A stretch of DNA of 64,000 bases from Dryobates pubescens. Lineage: Eukaryota > Chordata > Aves > Piciformes > Picidae. Shown here piece by piece: positions 1 through 17,900 of the stretch. Position 1 is the stretch's first letter; every line of letters starts with the position of its first letter. The notes beneath the pieces are model-generated. The model had not been told where the DNA came from. It saw only the letters and a list, made by a program, of their open reading frames with translations, and made no database searches. A program made the position numbers and the translations under genes. The stretch is from positions 41,817,652 to 41,881,651 of the forward strand of contig NC_071617.1 in assembly GCF_014839835.1 (NCBI RefSeq), written 5' to 3'.

Positions 1-209
1 CAAACGCATCCATTCAAAACAGGAAGACAGCATGATCATTTAGAATGTTAGTACTCACAGGGACCAATTTCAGATGGTTTTAACCAGATACAACTGCTTG
101 AAGCTCTCAGGAAACAACCATGAGCACTTGCATGCACTTTATACACACACTTGTACTGACTGTACCACTGGTCATACTAGGCCCCCTCTCTCCCATCATA
201 AATGATATG

Positions 210-641
210 GGGCAAGAGTAAGGGGTTTGGAGCACAGCCCTGTGAGGAGAGGCTGAGGGAGCTGGGGTTGCTTAGCCTGCAGAAGAGGAGGCTCAGGGGA
301 GACCTTCTTGCTGTCTACAACTACCTGAAGGGAGGTTGTAGCCAGGTGGGGGTTGGTCTCTTCTCCCAGGCAACCAGCACCACAACAAGAGGACACAGTC
401 TCAAGCTGTGCCAGGTTTAGGCTGGATGTCAGGAAGAATTTCTTCCCAGAAGGAGTGACTGGCCATTGGAATGTGCTGCCCAGGGAGGTGGTGGAGTCAC
501 CATCACTGGAGGTGTTTAGGAAGAGACTGGATGGGGTGCTTGGTTGCATGGTTTAGTTGATTAGATGGTGTTGGGTGATAGGTTGCACTCAGTGATCTCA
601 AAGGTCTTTTCCAACTTGGTTAATTCTATTCTATTCTATTT
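210..641 (+). mobile_element. CR1 LINE, 5'-truncated 3' end
   Basis: Encodes the terminal part of the CR1 reverse transcriptase ([20 protein letters not shown], then [15 protein letters not shown]). It ends after CCAACTTGGTTAA with an (ATTCT)n tail. The frame is shifted once near 415. It lies 3' of the visible AARS2 exons. Confidence 0.93.
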
Positions 642-798
642 TTACTGATCCAAATCATAGCATCAGATACACCCTCCTACAGCTCCTTCACATCCAAGGT
701 TGTCTCCTGAGACTGTACAGGAAGTGAACATGGGGCTGAACAGGACAAGTGTGACACTGATTTCCCCCCCTCCCCATAAGGCAGTATTTTCTACTTAC

Positions 799-5658
<4,860 letters not shown>

Positions 5659-5923
5659 TACGGCCGAGGGCGGAATACGACGCAGCGGCTTCCGGAAGGG
5701 GCGGAGACAGAAGGGGCCGACGGGATAGCGGGGGGCGCGCGGGGCGCTAGCGTTGAGGGGGTTATGGTTGCCGTTTCCGCTGGCGCCAAGGGTGTACAGC
5801 TTGTGTTTGCGCTCCATGTTCGATTAGTCGGGCTGCTAAGCAGTGTGTGGCCGCTACGACATCTCGCGAGCGCGGGGGCGCCGCCGCAGTGATTGCTCCT
5901 GCCTGCGGAGGTGCGCGGCTGCC
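5659..5923. promoter_or_regulatory. Shared bidirectional promoter between AARS2 and RNF8
   Basis: Only 265 bp separate the two divergent start codons. The gap is GC- and CpG-rich with no TATA box. Visible motifs are a palindromic ETS site CTTCCGGAAG at 5689-5698 running into GGGGCGG (Sp1-like, to 5704), and TCTCGCGAG at 5862-5870, which is nine of ten bases of the TCTCGCGAGA element known from TATA-less, often bidirectional vertebrate promoters. A YY1-type GCCGCCAT overlaps the AARS2 start codon. Both 5' UTRs must lie here, so transcription probably starts in both directions inside the gap. Motif roles are inferred from family knowledge. Confidence 0.8.
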
Positions 5924-8900
5924 ATGGCGATGCGCGGCGCCTCGCAGGACCTGGCCTGGTGTCTCCGTCGGGTCGGGGCCAGCGCCGACTGGCTGCTGCT
6001 GGAGGCCGGTACGCAGGTGAGCCAGACTGGGTCGAGCTCCGTGCGGGCTCCGGACCCTCGGTGAGGGTGCGTGGATGAGTGAGGCATGGCTATCACTACT
6101 GCTTGGGGAGATGGAGCCGCCGTTACCGGCGCCTTTTGGCCTGGGCCCTCTCGCGGCCTGCTCCTCCCTGGGCCGCGGGGTCGAGCGCCCCTCGGTGCAC
6201 TTTGTTTTGGAGCCTCGTTGTTCCTTAATGCGCTTCCTGGGAGGGAAAAGCCCCGCCGCGTCCCCTTGTGGGGAGCTGCCCGGCGCTCCCGGAAGCAGAC
6301 GCAACGGACAGCGGTGACCTGAACCGGCGCCATTTAGCGCCGGTAACACGGAGGGGCTCGGCGCACGCCTTGTGTCTGATTTTCCAAGTATTCCCTTGTT
6401 AGCTTCTTTTAACAAGGTCTCATATTTAGATAGAAGTTTTGTGTAACACAATTTATTGGGGGAGAGGAAGTCGTAATTATCAGGGTTAATGGTATGTATT
6501 ACGTTGAGGTTTTGTAGCTTAAGTTTTCAGGTGTGAACGAGGTCAGGTTTTGAGTCTCTATCAATGTGGTATAGGCATAAGACATTTTCTACGATGATAA
6601 TGTTAAATTGAAAAGCCTAAATGAGCCCCTGTGCTTGGGATCAGGCAGGTAGGTGGTGCGGGGTCATGCTGTGCCCGGCATCTTTGTGCTTATGCATTGC
6701 AAAAGGCACCCATCTTCACTCATCATTAATGCCAGGCAGCTCTTTAAGTGAACATACATTTTTGTTACTCATGGATTTGAAGACAGGAGGTATCTAAATA
6801 TGGTCTGTTTCCTGCTTGAGTTAACACATCTCCAAAATGTGCAGCCAGGGCTATGTAAATTGTGTAGAGGATCTCAATGAAGATATTGTTTCTCTGATTG
6901 TCTGCACAGCGCTAGAGGTTTAGGCTGGATGTTAGGAGGAGATTCTTCATAGAGTGATTGGCTATTGGAATGGGCTGCCCAGGGAGGTGGTGGAGTCACC
7001 ATCACTGGAGGTGTTTAGGAGGAGGCTTGATGGGGTGCTTTGGTGCCATGGTTTAGTTGGTTAGATGGTGTTGGATGATGGGTTGGACACAATGATCTCG
7101 AAGGTCTCTTCCAACCTGGTCTGGTCTATTCTATTCTATTCTATAGTCCTTGTCACAGGCAGCCTGGTGCTGCAGGCTCACTAGGCGCCAGGCTGGTGCT
7201 TTCACTGGGGATTTAACTGTGGATGCTAAACCACACTGCTGAGGCATGGCGGTGAGCTCTGGTCTGCCAGTACTGCTCTGGGAGGCATCAAACTCCAGCG
7301 GTGGTCATGTCTCAGCCCACAGCCAGGGTTTGCTCAATGAATGTGATCAAGGGGAATTTTTGTGACTGGCTCTGCCAGGTCTCACCTGTATTACTGCACA
7401 AGGCCACACAGACGTGTGTGACTGGGCACTAAGAATTGTTCACAAGGTTAGGTGTTTCTGTTGCAAGTGCAGACCTGAGTTTATAACTGATTCCAGCTGA
7501 AGTGTGCAGTCTTTATCCACGTGAGCCTCCGTACCTCTTACACAGGCATCTGTGTTTACAGAGTACAAATATATATGAAGTGTTTAAGAGGTAGAAAGTA
7601 ACATAGTAAAGTTTACTTTCATGATACTAATTTAGTTCCTTGCATGTAATTATGACATGGGAATCCAAGTCCACGCTTTAAAGCTTGGGTAAAACCCACT
7701 TAGGTAATGTGTGGTGAAGGAACTTTGCCTGACTGCAGCATTTTGCCATCTTTTAGGAATTAGAAGGTGTGATGCAAGTGAGTTGGGATTGCAGGGAAAA
7801 CGAAGGGCAGCCTTCCTTTAACGCATAAGAACTAGAGTGCGCTTTTGTAATATTCTTCACTAGCTTTAACTCTGCTCTTCTGCTAAAAGGTGCTTGTCTT
7901 CCTTTCTCTGCTTTTCATGGGATCCATGAAGTTTCTCCTATTACATCACAAGCTGACTGAAAACTTGTGCAATGCATAGATGAATAAGAAATGCATAGCT
8001 GCCTAAGAAAAGTGTGTATGATCATCAAGTCTTGCAAAGTAGGGAGTGGAGGGAGAGCAAAGCTGTGCTTTGAATGGCAGCCTGCAATTTGATCATATTT
8101 AATAAGGTACTGTGAAACGCTGTAATTAAATGATGTCTCTTCTTCTAGAAGATGCAATTAAAGTCTAATCAGATTATTGATTATTTAGACCATTTTTGCT
8201 ACTGGTTGTGAGCTGCATGTAGCTTAGTTTCTGAGCTGATGGTGTGATTTACAACAATATTGGATACTTAGGGAAGGGTTACATGTGCATGTTTTGGATG
8301 ACAGTTTTCTGGGCTATTTTTCTCCTGTTCACAGTCAGGTGAAGAGGTACAGCTAGTGAAAGAAGAAGGTGAGAAGTAGCCTTAAGACCTGCAAACAGTT
8401 GTACTGGTTTGCAGAAACAGCGTTTAGTTGGGTAATAACTTAAGGCTGGACACGGATGGATTGAGAGCGGCTTTGAGCAGGTTTGCTGCCGAGGAAGATT
8501 TCCATGAAAGCAAGGCTTTAGCCTGCCTTAAAGCAAGCAAATTTTCCTCAGTAGGAGAGAATGGAAGCCTTCAAAGTTTGCAGTACTTTCTTTTTCTACC
8601 TACTCTTGAATTTAAATGGAAAAAAAATAAAAAAACCCACTTACTATGCCAGACTCTTTGGAGCAAGATGCTAATCTAGATAGATTTCTGCTATGCTTAA
8701 ATTGAAATGACACAGACTGAGTTCACTGTGGTGGTGGTGTTGATTGCAGCTGTTAAACTAATGTATTTTCAGGTAACTGTAGGCCGAGGACTAGATGTCA
8801 CCTATCAGCTCGTGTCTAAAACCTGCCCCTTGATGATCTCTCGGAAGCACTGCGTTTTCCAGCAAGATGCAGAAGGACAGTGGGCTGTCAAGGATAACAA

Positions 8901-11900
8901 GGTACAGAAACTGATTAAAGGCCTTGCATTCTGCGATTCACTGAAGAGGATGCCCTGTTCATGCTCAAACAATGTATGGGCTGTGATGTAACACTGTGTA
9001 AGTGCGGTAGAAGGTCCATGGGAATGTGCATTGCCTGCACTTCCAGCAGGAAGCTTCTCTCAGCTGCCATTTGGACTTTGCAGTATGTGAACCCATTTTG
9101 TGTTACTCTCTTAAAGTAAAAAATCCTTTGAATTTTAGCAGTCTTCAAAAGGATAATGTTCTTCTGCTGATAAGGAGTGTCAGTTTATCCTTTTGTTATT
9201 GTAGTGACACAATTGCTTTAATTGTGATCAACCACAAAAAGAATCTGTTGTTACAAAGATGCATGCTTAATATTCAAATGAGTTTCTTCTGAAAGTCCTC
9301 CTCAGCTGATAAAGTGTTAACATCAGAGTCCTCATCTTTGACTTCAGTAGTCTGATTTTTATATCATGGTCTCTCCACTTTCTCATTTGGGTTGAGAACT
9401 GTAAAATTGGTAGCTTGCTGTAGGAAAAAATGTTCCACACATCATGCAGATTTGAAGAATGCTTGGTTCAATAGTAGATTAGTCAGAAAGGAATGAAGTG
9501 GCTACTATTAAAATTACACTGCTCTTAAAGCTGTGTTGCAATGGTTGTATAAACTCAAAAACTTACAATTATTGCATGACTGGAAGCCTCTGTGATAGAT
9601 TAATGCTTCCCCTGTGCTGTCACTGCTACCAGTTTGTCAGGTTGATTTATTGAATCTTTCAGATCTGTCAGCTGATATCTGCAGTTCATCTTGAGCACAA
9701 ATTATTTTAGCTGTTTTTCAGAACTATTTATTAATCTAGTGTCTAATTTAAACCCCCCCCTTTTTTTTTCTGCTCTGAACTTACCTCTGGAAGAACATAC
9801 TCCTTGGTTTATGTTCTACTTTTCTCTATGGAGATCTGCATGGTCCTTTTTAATTTCTAGTGCCTTCTTGAAATTCAGGTGACACTAATTGTCAAAAACC
9901 AATTACTGCAATAGTCTGTGCTCTTGACAATTATCTGTACAGAGTCTTTTTGTTGGTTAGCTTTTACTTCTGAAGCTTTTGGGACAGGTGGAGAGGGACC
10001 TGGGGATGCTGAATGAGGGTAGGCTGAACATGAGCCTGCAGTGTGCCCAGGTGGCCAAGAGGGCCTATGTTATCCTGGGCTGTATCAGGAACAGTGTGGC
10101 CAGCAGGAGCAGGGAGGTCATTGTGCTCCTGTACTCAGCACTGGTTAGGGCACACCTTGAGTCCTGTGTCCAGTTCTGGGCCCCTCAGTTTAGGAAAGAT
10201 GTTGAGTTGCTGGAAGGTGTCCAGAGAAGGGCAACAAAGCTGGGGAGGGGTTTGGAGCACAAGCCCTATGAGGAGAGGCTGAGGGAGCTGGGGTTGCTTA
10301 GTCTGGAGAAGAGGAGGCTGAGGAAACCTTCTTGCTGTCTACAACTCCCTGAAGGGAGGTTGTAGCCAGGTGGGGGTTGGTCTCTTCTCCCAGGCAACCA
10401 GCACCAGAACAAGAAGACACAGTCTCAAGCTGCACCTGGGGAGGTTTAGGCTGGATGTTAGGAAGAAATTCTTCATAGAAAGAGTGATTGGCCATTGGAA
10501 TGTGCTGCCCAGGGAGGTGGTGGAGTCACCATCATTGGAGGTGTTTAGGAGGAGACTGGATGGGGCTCTTGGTTGCACGGTTTAGTTGATTAGATGGTGT
10601 TGGATGATAGGCTGGATGCGATGATCCTGAAGGTCTCTTCCAACCTGGTTAATTCTATTCTATTCTGTTTTTTTTTTCTTAGAGTTTATTCTTTCTGCAC
10701 AAGCCCATATGTAAATGTTGTTCTTGGTGATTGTGTACAATCTGTAACACATAAATAATGCATGGTATGAAATATAAGGCAGTAACTGTAGTAAATGGGA
10801 CACTATGCCAATAAATTTGATATTGCAAGGTTTATTTAAAGTGGTGGCTTGTTCTGATTGCAGCATTGCAGAGGCTGGATATGTTTACAGTTGCTGCAAA
10901 TAGCTTGCAGAGGGTTCTGTAAGTGCATATTAGGTTTTGCTGATTCTGTCTTCATTCACAGAGTCTAAATGGAGTCTGGCTTAACAAACAGCGCCTGGAT
11001 CCCTCAAAAGCCTATCCGATCACTGAAGGAGACCGTATCCAGTTGGGAGTGCCTTTGGAAAACAGAGAGACTGCTGAATATGAGTATGAAGTGATTAAAG
11101 AGGAATGGGAGAAAATTAGACCATTTTTAGCTCAAAGGAGTGATCTGGGGAAAGCAAAGGGTTCAAGAATGAAACGTAAATTCAGCATGGAAGAAGTGGA
11201 AATGTCGGAATCTGAAGGCCCTTCAAATTCCAGATCCAAAAGAAACAGAGTGTACTGTGATAGAAAAACTTTGGGTAAAGCATGGGGAAGGGTAGAAGAG
11301 GCTAAACTATTAGAGAATATGGATGTCAAGCTGCCTTCTCCTGGACCAAGTGAGGCGGATAGTGATCCAACATGTAGCAGCCCAGTACACACTGAAAAAC
11401 CTGTGTCTGTCCCACATAATGTCCAGAAAGACTCTGGTCTTGCACAGTCGTGGACTGGCTTGGAAACGCTGAGGAAAAGTCTAGTAGATACAATGAAGTT
11501 AAAGGTCAAAATGCAGGAGAAGCAGACAGCAGTTCTGAACATAAAACAGAAGCACAGAAAGGGTGCTCAGAAAGAGATCCTGGCAATGGAGCAGGAGCTA
11601 CAGGAGTTGCAGGACCAGCTGTGCATAGAACAAGAGCATCAGCAGCAGCAGGTGGAAGAGCTGGAAAGGACATTCTCTAAAGAGCAAGAGCAGCTGAAGG
11701 TATAATGGTATTAATCTCTTTGGCCTGTGTCTTGTCATTGTTATGGAATGCTTAATATAAGACGTTGGTCTAAAGTAAGATCCTGAACAAGTAATGCTTG
11801 TGTGAATCACTCCCATTGAAATTCTCAGGGAAGCATTTTATTTCCAGACATGTGCCAAAAGAAAATGCAGAGACAGAAGGGATTGAGCTGCATGGGGGAA

Positions 11901-14900
11901 TTAGGAAAAAGGTGCAAAATAATGAAATATGGGTTTGTTTGCTTGGTTTTGTGTGTTTGTTTTTTCTTACAAACAGGTTCAGAACAGCAAGTTAGTAAAG
12001 CCCTTCAGTTAGTAAAAAAGCATGTTTTTAAATAAGAGCAGTCAAAAGTCTCTGCTTGACCTCCTCCTGTGGTTACAGTGAGGACAAATGAAAAGCATTT
12101 ACTGTAAGTGTGAATTTGTCTTGGTATATGTGTGGATCAATGCCCGGTTTGCATGGCAAGTCCATTCCCATTCCAGGCAGCTAAATTATTTATGCCTTAA
12201 TCCTGGGAGGGAGGGAGTGGCACAGAGTTGTTGGGGTTTTTTTTCCCATGCTTTCAAAAAAGTGTGTGTTCCCAAGCAGCTCTTTTAGATAAACTGAAGT
12301 ATTTCTGTTTGAGTTTCTGGTTTAAAGGAAGTAAGAATTCATCTTGGAATGAGGTTCATAATGTGTTAGTTACTTCCTTTAAACTCTGCTGGTACGGACA
12401 AGGGACAGAAAGTCTGCTGGTGTGCTTAGGTACAATGGGAGTTTGACAGGAGCTGCAGGTATCTCTGGCCTCTGAATGTGCTTAAAGGCAGAGTTGCAGC
12501 TTTCTCATGTTTCAGCTGTTGCTGACCTCTTTGCTTCTCTGAACGTGATGGTGTCATTAGAGCTAGAGTAATGTGGAGGTGTTCTAAGTGTGTAGCTGTA
12601 AATTGTGTTTCCATTTTAAATCTTTGCAGTAAATGATAGTTCTGATTTCTGTCATACACATGTTACACTTGTGGGACATGTCAAGGTTTGCTGAAAAGCA
12701 GCATTGTTTCTTTAAGCAAATCCTCTAAAGGGACTGTGTAAAGTAGTAATTTTCTGTTCCTTGCTTTCTTCAATTACCTGTTGTTTTGTGTTTTTTCCTT
12801 CCTTTTTGCCCAGGGAGTAAAGAGGCAACATGGGCAAGAGAACCTAAAGGAGCAGCTGGCCCAGGTCCTGCAAGAGGCAAGTATTTAGTCTAGATTTGGT
12901 TTATGTAACTCAGATATTTAAATCTTTCATATTGGTGTGGCCTCTTGGTAGGAAGATGAGGACTATACCTTAGGTGCAGATTGATCTTCTACAGACTAGG
13001 TTTCTGTCAGAAAGTAGCAAACTTTGCTTTGTGGGAGTTGCTGTTTGCCAGCAAATGTTGTAAGAATATGCAGTCATATTGGAAGCATTAATTACTGCAG
13101 TAGGGTTTTTTGATTTGAATTTGATCCTTGGGCTGGTGGGCTTCTTTAAAGTCTGTCTGCTGGGCACCTCTTATGTGGAAGCTGTTTTGGAAGTTTTAAC
13201 CAGATGGAAAAAAAAATCACTCTTATTTAGCAATGCTTTTGAAAGGTTTCCACACAGGTTTTTCCAGGCTTTTTCCAAAAGATGTTTCCTTTTGGAAAGC
13301 TAATCTGAAAACAGCTTCACTTAATCCTGCACACAGTAGCAGGTTTTTGTCATCCTTGTGTCAAATACCCCTTGGTGCTGGAACATCTCAGATACACTCA
13401 AAATTGTCACTCTAAAACCAGACTGAAATGGAAGAGTAGGCTGGGAGAGGGAATGATTAGTGCCCTAACCCTAGGAAGGTCATAAACAGCAGATTAGACC
13501 ACGTGTATTTCGTGGGATAGTTTATAATGACACTCAATTTCTGAGATGCTATTGTTACAGCATCATGCTTTGATGGAAGAACTGAGCCGTAGTAAAAAAG
13601 ACTTTGAGGAGATAATTCGAGCCAAGAATAAAGAACTGGAAGAAACCAAGGTAAAGAATGCCCAAATTCTCAGTTTTATTTGTGAGTGAAGTGTGGTATG
13701 CTGCAGTAGAGGAAATGATTTATTTAACATTTGTCTTTATTGTACTTTGCCTCCCATAGAGAAGAACTGTATTTCGGGGTGGCAGCTGGCTCTGGTTTCC
13801 AAAACTGGGGGAGGATGCGTGTTGCTGTGTTCATAAATTGTTGTTGAACGGTCATTATTGGATCTTTCTCAACCATAAAGAAAGCCAGAGCACCTGAATT
13901 CTGTGTTGTGCAGGAAAACCGAGCCCATTGCACCCTTTCTTTAAAGCAAACAAGCAAAAGTGTGATGGGAGGTCAGCAGTTTTTTATTTAGGGTACATTT
14001 AAGTAAAACTGTGGTGTTGAAACAACGTGCAATTTGAATCAAGCCACCTTTACTCACGGCTTTGCCACAAGGTGGTAAGAAGAAGATAATGGAGGAGATC
14101 CTTTCCTGTGTCTTCTCTTGGAAATCATCACATTATCCACCTCTGGCTGCTTGCTTCATGTTTGTTTTTGGTTTTTTTAATACTATCTTTACAACTCTTG
14201 TTAAGTTAGCTTCAATTGTAAGAAATTGATAATTTTAAGAAGATAGAGCAGGGACCTAGGGGCATAATTTAACTCAAAAAGTATAAAAAGTATTGGCTGA
14301 AGTCAATGTTTTAAATACTTCTGAATATTTATTTTTTTCATATATATTTGAGGTATTTTGCCTGTTGAATGTTTTTCTCTTTACACCAGAAAACCTGTTA
14401 TATTGAGTTAGAATAGAATAGAATTAACCAGGTTGGAAAAGACCTTTGAGATCGAGTCCAACCTATCATCCAACATCATCTAATCAACTAAACCATGGCA
14501 CCAAGCACCCCATCCAGTCTCTTCCTAAACACCTCCAGCGATGGTGACTCCGCTACCTCCCTGGGCAGCACATTCCCATGGCCAATCACTCTTTCTGTGA
14601 AGAACTTCTTACATAGAATACATAGAATACATAGAATACATAGAATACATAGAATACATAGAATAAACCAGGTTGGAAGAGACCTTCAAGATCATCACGT
14701 CCAACCCATCAACCAATCCAACACTGCCCAAGCAACTAACCCACGGCACCAAGTACCCCGTCAAGTCTTCTCCTAAAAACCTCCAGTGATGGCGACTCCA
14801 CCACCTCCCCAGGCAGCCCATTCCAATGTGCAATCACTCTTTCTGTATAGAACTTTTTTCTAACATCCAGCCTGAATCTCCCCTGGCGCAGCCTGAGACT

Positions 14901-17900
14901 GTGTCCTCTTGTTCTGGTACTGGCTGCCTGGGAGAAGAGACCAACATCCGTCTGTCTACAACCTCCCTTCAGGTAGTTGTAGAGAGTAATAAGGTCACCC
15001 CTGAGTCTCCTCTTCTCCAGGCTAAGCAACCCCAGCTCCCTCAGCCTCTCCTTGTAGGGCTTATGTTCCAAACCCCTCACCAACTTTGTTGCTCTTCTCT
15101 GGACTCGTTCCTAACATCCAGCCTAAACCTCCCCTGGCACAGCTTGAGACTGTGTCCTCTTGTTCTGTTAGTGGTTGCCTGGGAGAAGAGGCCAACTCCC
15201 ACATGGCTGCAACCTCCCGTCAGGTAGTTGTAGACAGCAATAAGGTCTCCTCTGAGCCTTCTCTTCTCCAGGCTAAGCAACCCCAGCTCCCTCAGCCTCT
15301 CCTCATAGGGCTGTGCTCCAAACCCCTCCCCAGCTTTGTTGCCCTTCCAGCAACTCATCCCCAGAAGAGGCTGAAAGATTCTGAAAAAGCTGATCCAGCT
15401 GATAGCTTCTTCAGGCTGAAGGGAATGTTGGAAGTGGCTTCTGTTCTTGCTTCTAAGTTCTCTACAGTGGATGGGAATATTGTCAGACTGCTGAGACTAC
15501 AAAGCGAAGAGAGGTTACAGATCGATGTATGTCATAGACACAGACTTGACATGTGGAGACTGGCAGTTGTGTGATTGTTTTTTTTCAGTTGTAATGCCTT
15601 CTCCTATACTCCACTTCTTGCCAATGCTATATTGAGTAAAATCTTGTTCTTGGTGGATATGTGACCATTTTTACTCTTCTACTAGGAGGAGAAAGAAAAG
15701 GTGAGAGCCCAAAAAGAAGAGGTGTTGAATCAGATGACTGATGTGTTGGAGAATGAGTTGCGGTGCACAATCTGTTCTGAGCACTTTATCGAGGTATGTT
15801 TAAACCTCTATTGGTTTGCCATTCAAGAAGAGCCTTGAGAAGCTTTCCCTAGTTCTATTAAAGCAATACCTAAGCTTATTTCTTCAGTTTGCTGATTTAA
15901 CAGTCTCAACAGACCCACAGTGAGTTGCAGGTAAGGATTGGTCCAGAAATCCATTGTCTGCCCTTCCCTAACTCTTCTGGGCAGCAAGTTCAGCTTTTAT
16001 GTCTCTGTCTGCAGAGAGGTGAGTGCTTAATGCTAACATGGTGCTCCAAGCTGCTGCAGGTAGCCTGCCTTGGGAAGAATCATTTTGTAGTTGCCTCGGT
16101 CCGGAGAGGGAAAGAGACTTGGTTCTTTTGAATATTCCTGTGTTGTGAAATGAGAGGCACAACTGAGGCCAAAATACCAACAGCCAGGCTATTTATTACA
16201 TAAATAAAGTGGATGGATCAGAAAGGGAGAGAGAGAAAATAGGGAGAGAAAGAAGAGGAAAGGAATTATATTACCACACCCCTCACCCCCACAGGACAGT
16301 TTGAGTCTGTGGAGGAAAGGTGCTGCGGGAGATGTTGGGTCTATAGAGAAAGGGTGCTGAGGCTTTGGCTGTAAAAGAGGTGGTCCTCTGAGCAGCCTCT
16401 TCAGCTCCATGAGTTGCAGCAGGTGGAACTTAGGACACGGAGAGACGGTTCAGTCTGCTTCTTCCAGGCTGCATGGCCTCTTTTCTTCGGAGCAGCATTG
16501 TCCTGGGCTTTTCCTTCTCTTGTGCTTTCCTTCTCAGCAGCATTGTCCTTCTCCTGTGTTTTTCTTCATCTGTGTTTTCCTTCTGTGTTTTTGGTTCTCT
16601 GTTTTTCTTCTACTGAGCCACTAGTTGTTCAAGTCTTTTTATACAGTTTTTAGTCCTTAGGTATGTGTCCAAGTATTGTCCCTCAGGAAATCAGGGGCCG
16701 GGTGGTGGATCCATTGTCTCACCATCCTCCCTTTCCAGGGTACTTGATGGGTGGAGATTATCTTGTCTTATGTGTATTCCTGAAGGTGGCCTCGGTCCAT
16801 TGTTGTGAGGCCAGCTGTGGTCCAGTGAGCAATGTTATCTTTGCACCTTCCAAGAGTCCTTCCAGTGGCTCTGCCCAGCACACATCAGCTATTGTCTGGG
16901 CAAGCAGCAAGTGATTTTATCTTTGAGTCACACCAGGAGCTTTTAGTCTCCACAGTAGTAGACCTTTTTCCAAGCTGCTTCATGTGTAGATACAGGAAGA
17001 GGTTAGTGAAGGAAGGGAGGTGCAGTGCTCAGTCAAGTCCTCAAGCTTTCTGTTTAGAGAAATTCATTCTTTGTGAAATCAGGTTGTTTTCATTTGATTC
17101 TAGAGAGGATAGAATAGAATAGAATTAACCAGTTTGGAAAAGATCTTTGAGATCGAGTCCAACCTATCACCCAACACTATCTAATCAACTAAACCATGGC
17201 ACCAAGCACCCCATCCAGTCTCTTCCTAAACACCTCCAGTGATGGTGACTCCACCACCTCCCTGGGCAGCCCACTCCAATGGCCAATCACTCTTTCTATG
17301 AAGAACTTCTTCCTAACATCCAGTCTAAACCTCCCCTGGTGTAGCTTGAGACTGTGTCCTCTTGTTCTGGTGCTGGTTGCCTGGGAGAAGAGACCAACCC
17401 CCACCTGGCTACAACCTCCCTTCAGGTAGTTGTAGACAGCAATAAGGTCTGCCCTGAGCCTCCTCTTCTGCAGGCTAAGCACCCCCAGCTCCCTCAGCCT
17501 CTCCTCATAGGCCTTGTGCTCTAAACCCCTCACCACCTGAAAAGTGGGCTGGTACTTCTGTTTGTGTTTTGCTAGAAGTTAAGTTTCATTGCATTCATTT
17601 CTACTACAGGAATCCTGAAGTGTTAGCCTTGTTATAATGACTGAAGAACTAGCTGACATTTCAATTTCTGGTTTGTCAGTGGTTTAAGAAGCTGTTCTGT
17701 GTCTGAGTTTTCTCAGAATTTCTCCTTTTCAAATTGGGGAAATTTAAAACAGAATCAGAAACAGTCAAACAGAATTGAACTTGTCTGCATGCTGCCATAG
17801 GAGGGCTTTTGTGTGTAAGCCCTAAAAAGGCTAAAGAAAAGGGGCTTTGGGCTTCTCCCCACTTTCCTGGCAGGAAGTGTTCATCTCATGTCTTTCTCTC

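Larger units (their letters stand above)
14409..15356 (-). mobile_element. CR1 LINE split by a second CR1 (outer element)
   Basis: Minus-strand CR1 whose 3' part is 14409-14610 (tail at the left) and whose RT part resumes at about 15107-15356 at the matching consensus position (AAGAACTTCTT, then CCTAACATCC). The gap is filled by another CR1. It lies in RNF8 intron 5. Confidence 0.9.

Noticed and set aside
5762-6451. Overlapping long open frames on both strands (229 and 159 codons minus, 127 codons plus)
   Set aside because: They lie in the AARS2/RNF8 CpG island and contradict each other. They overlap RNF8 exon 1 in other frames and show no domain.
14611-14664. Regular 9-bp repeat that could be mistaken for a satellite or CRISPR-like array
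   Set aside because: Units are contiguous with no spacers and sit exactly at the 3' end of a CR1, so they are its tail.
14495-14776. Open frames antisense to CR1 copies (for example [19 protein letters not shown], found many times in the window)
   Set aside because: These recur wherever a CR1 3' end occurs and are reverse-strand shadows of the RT coding region.
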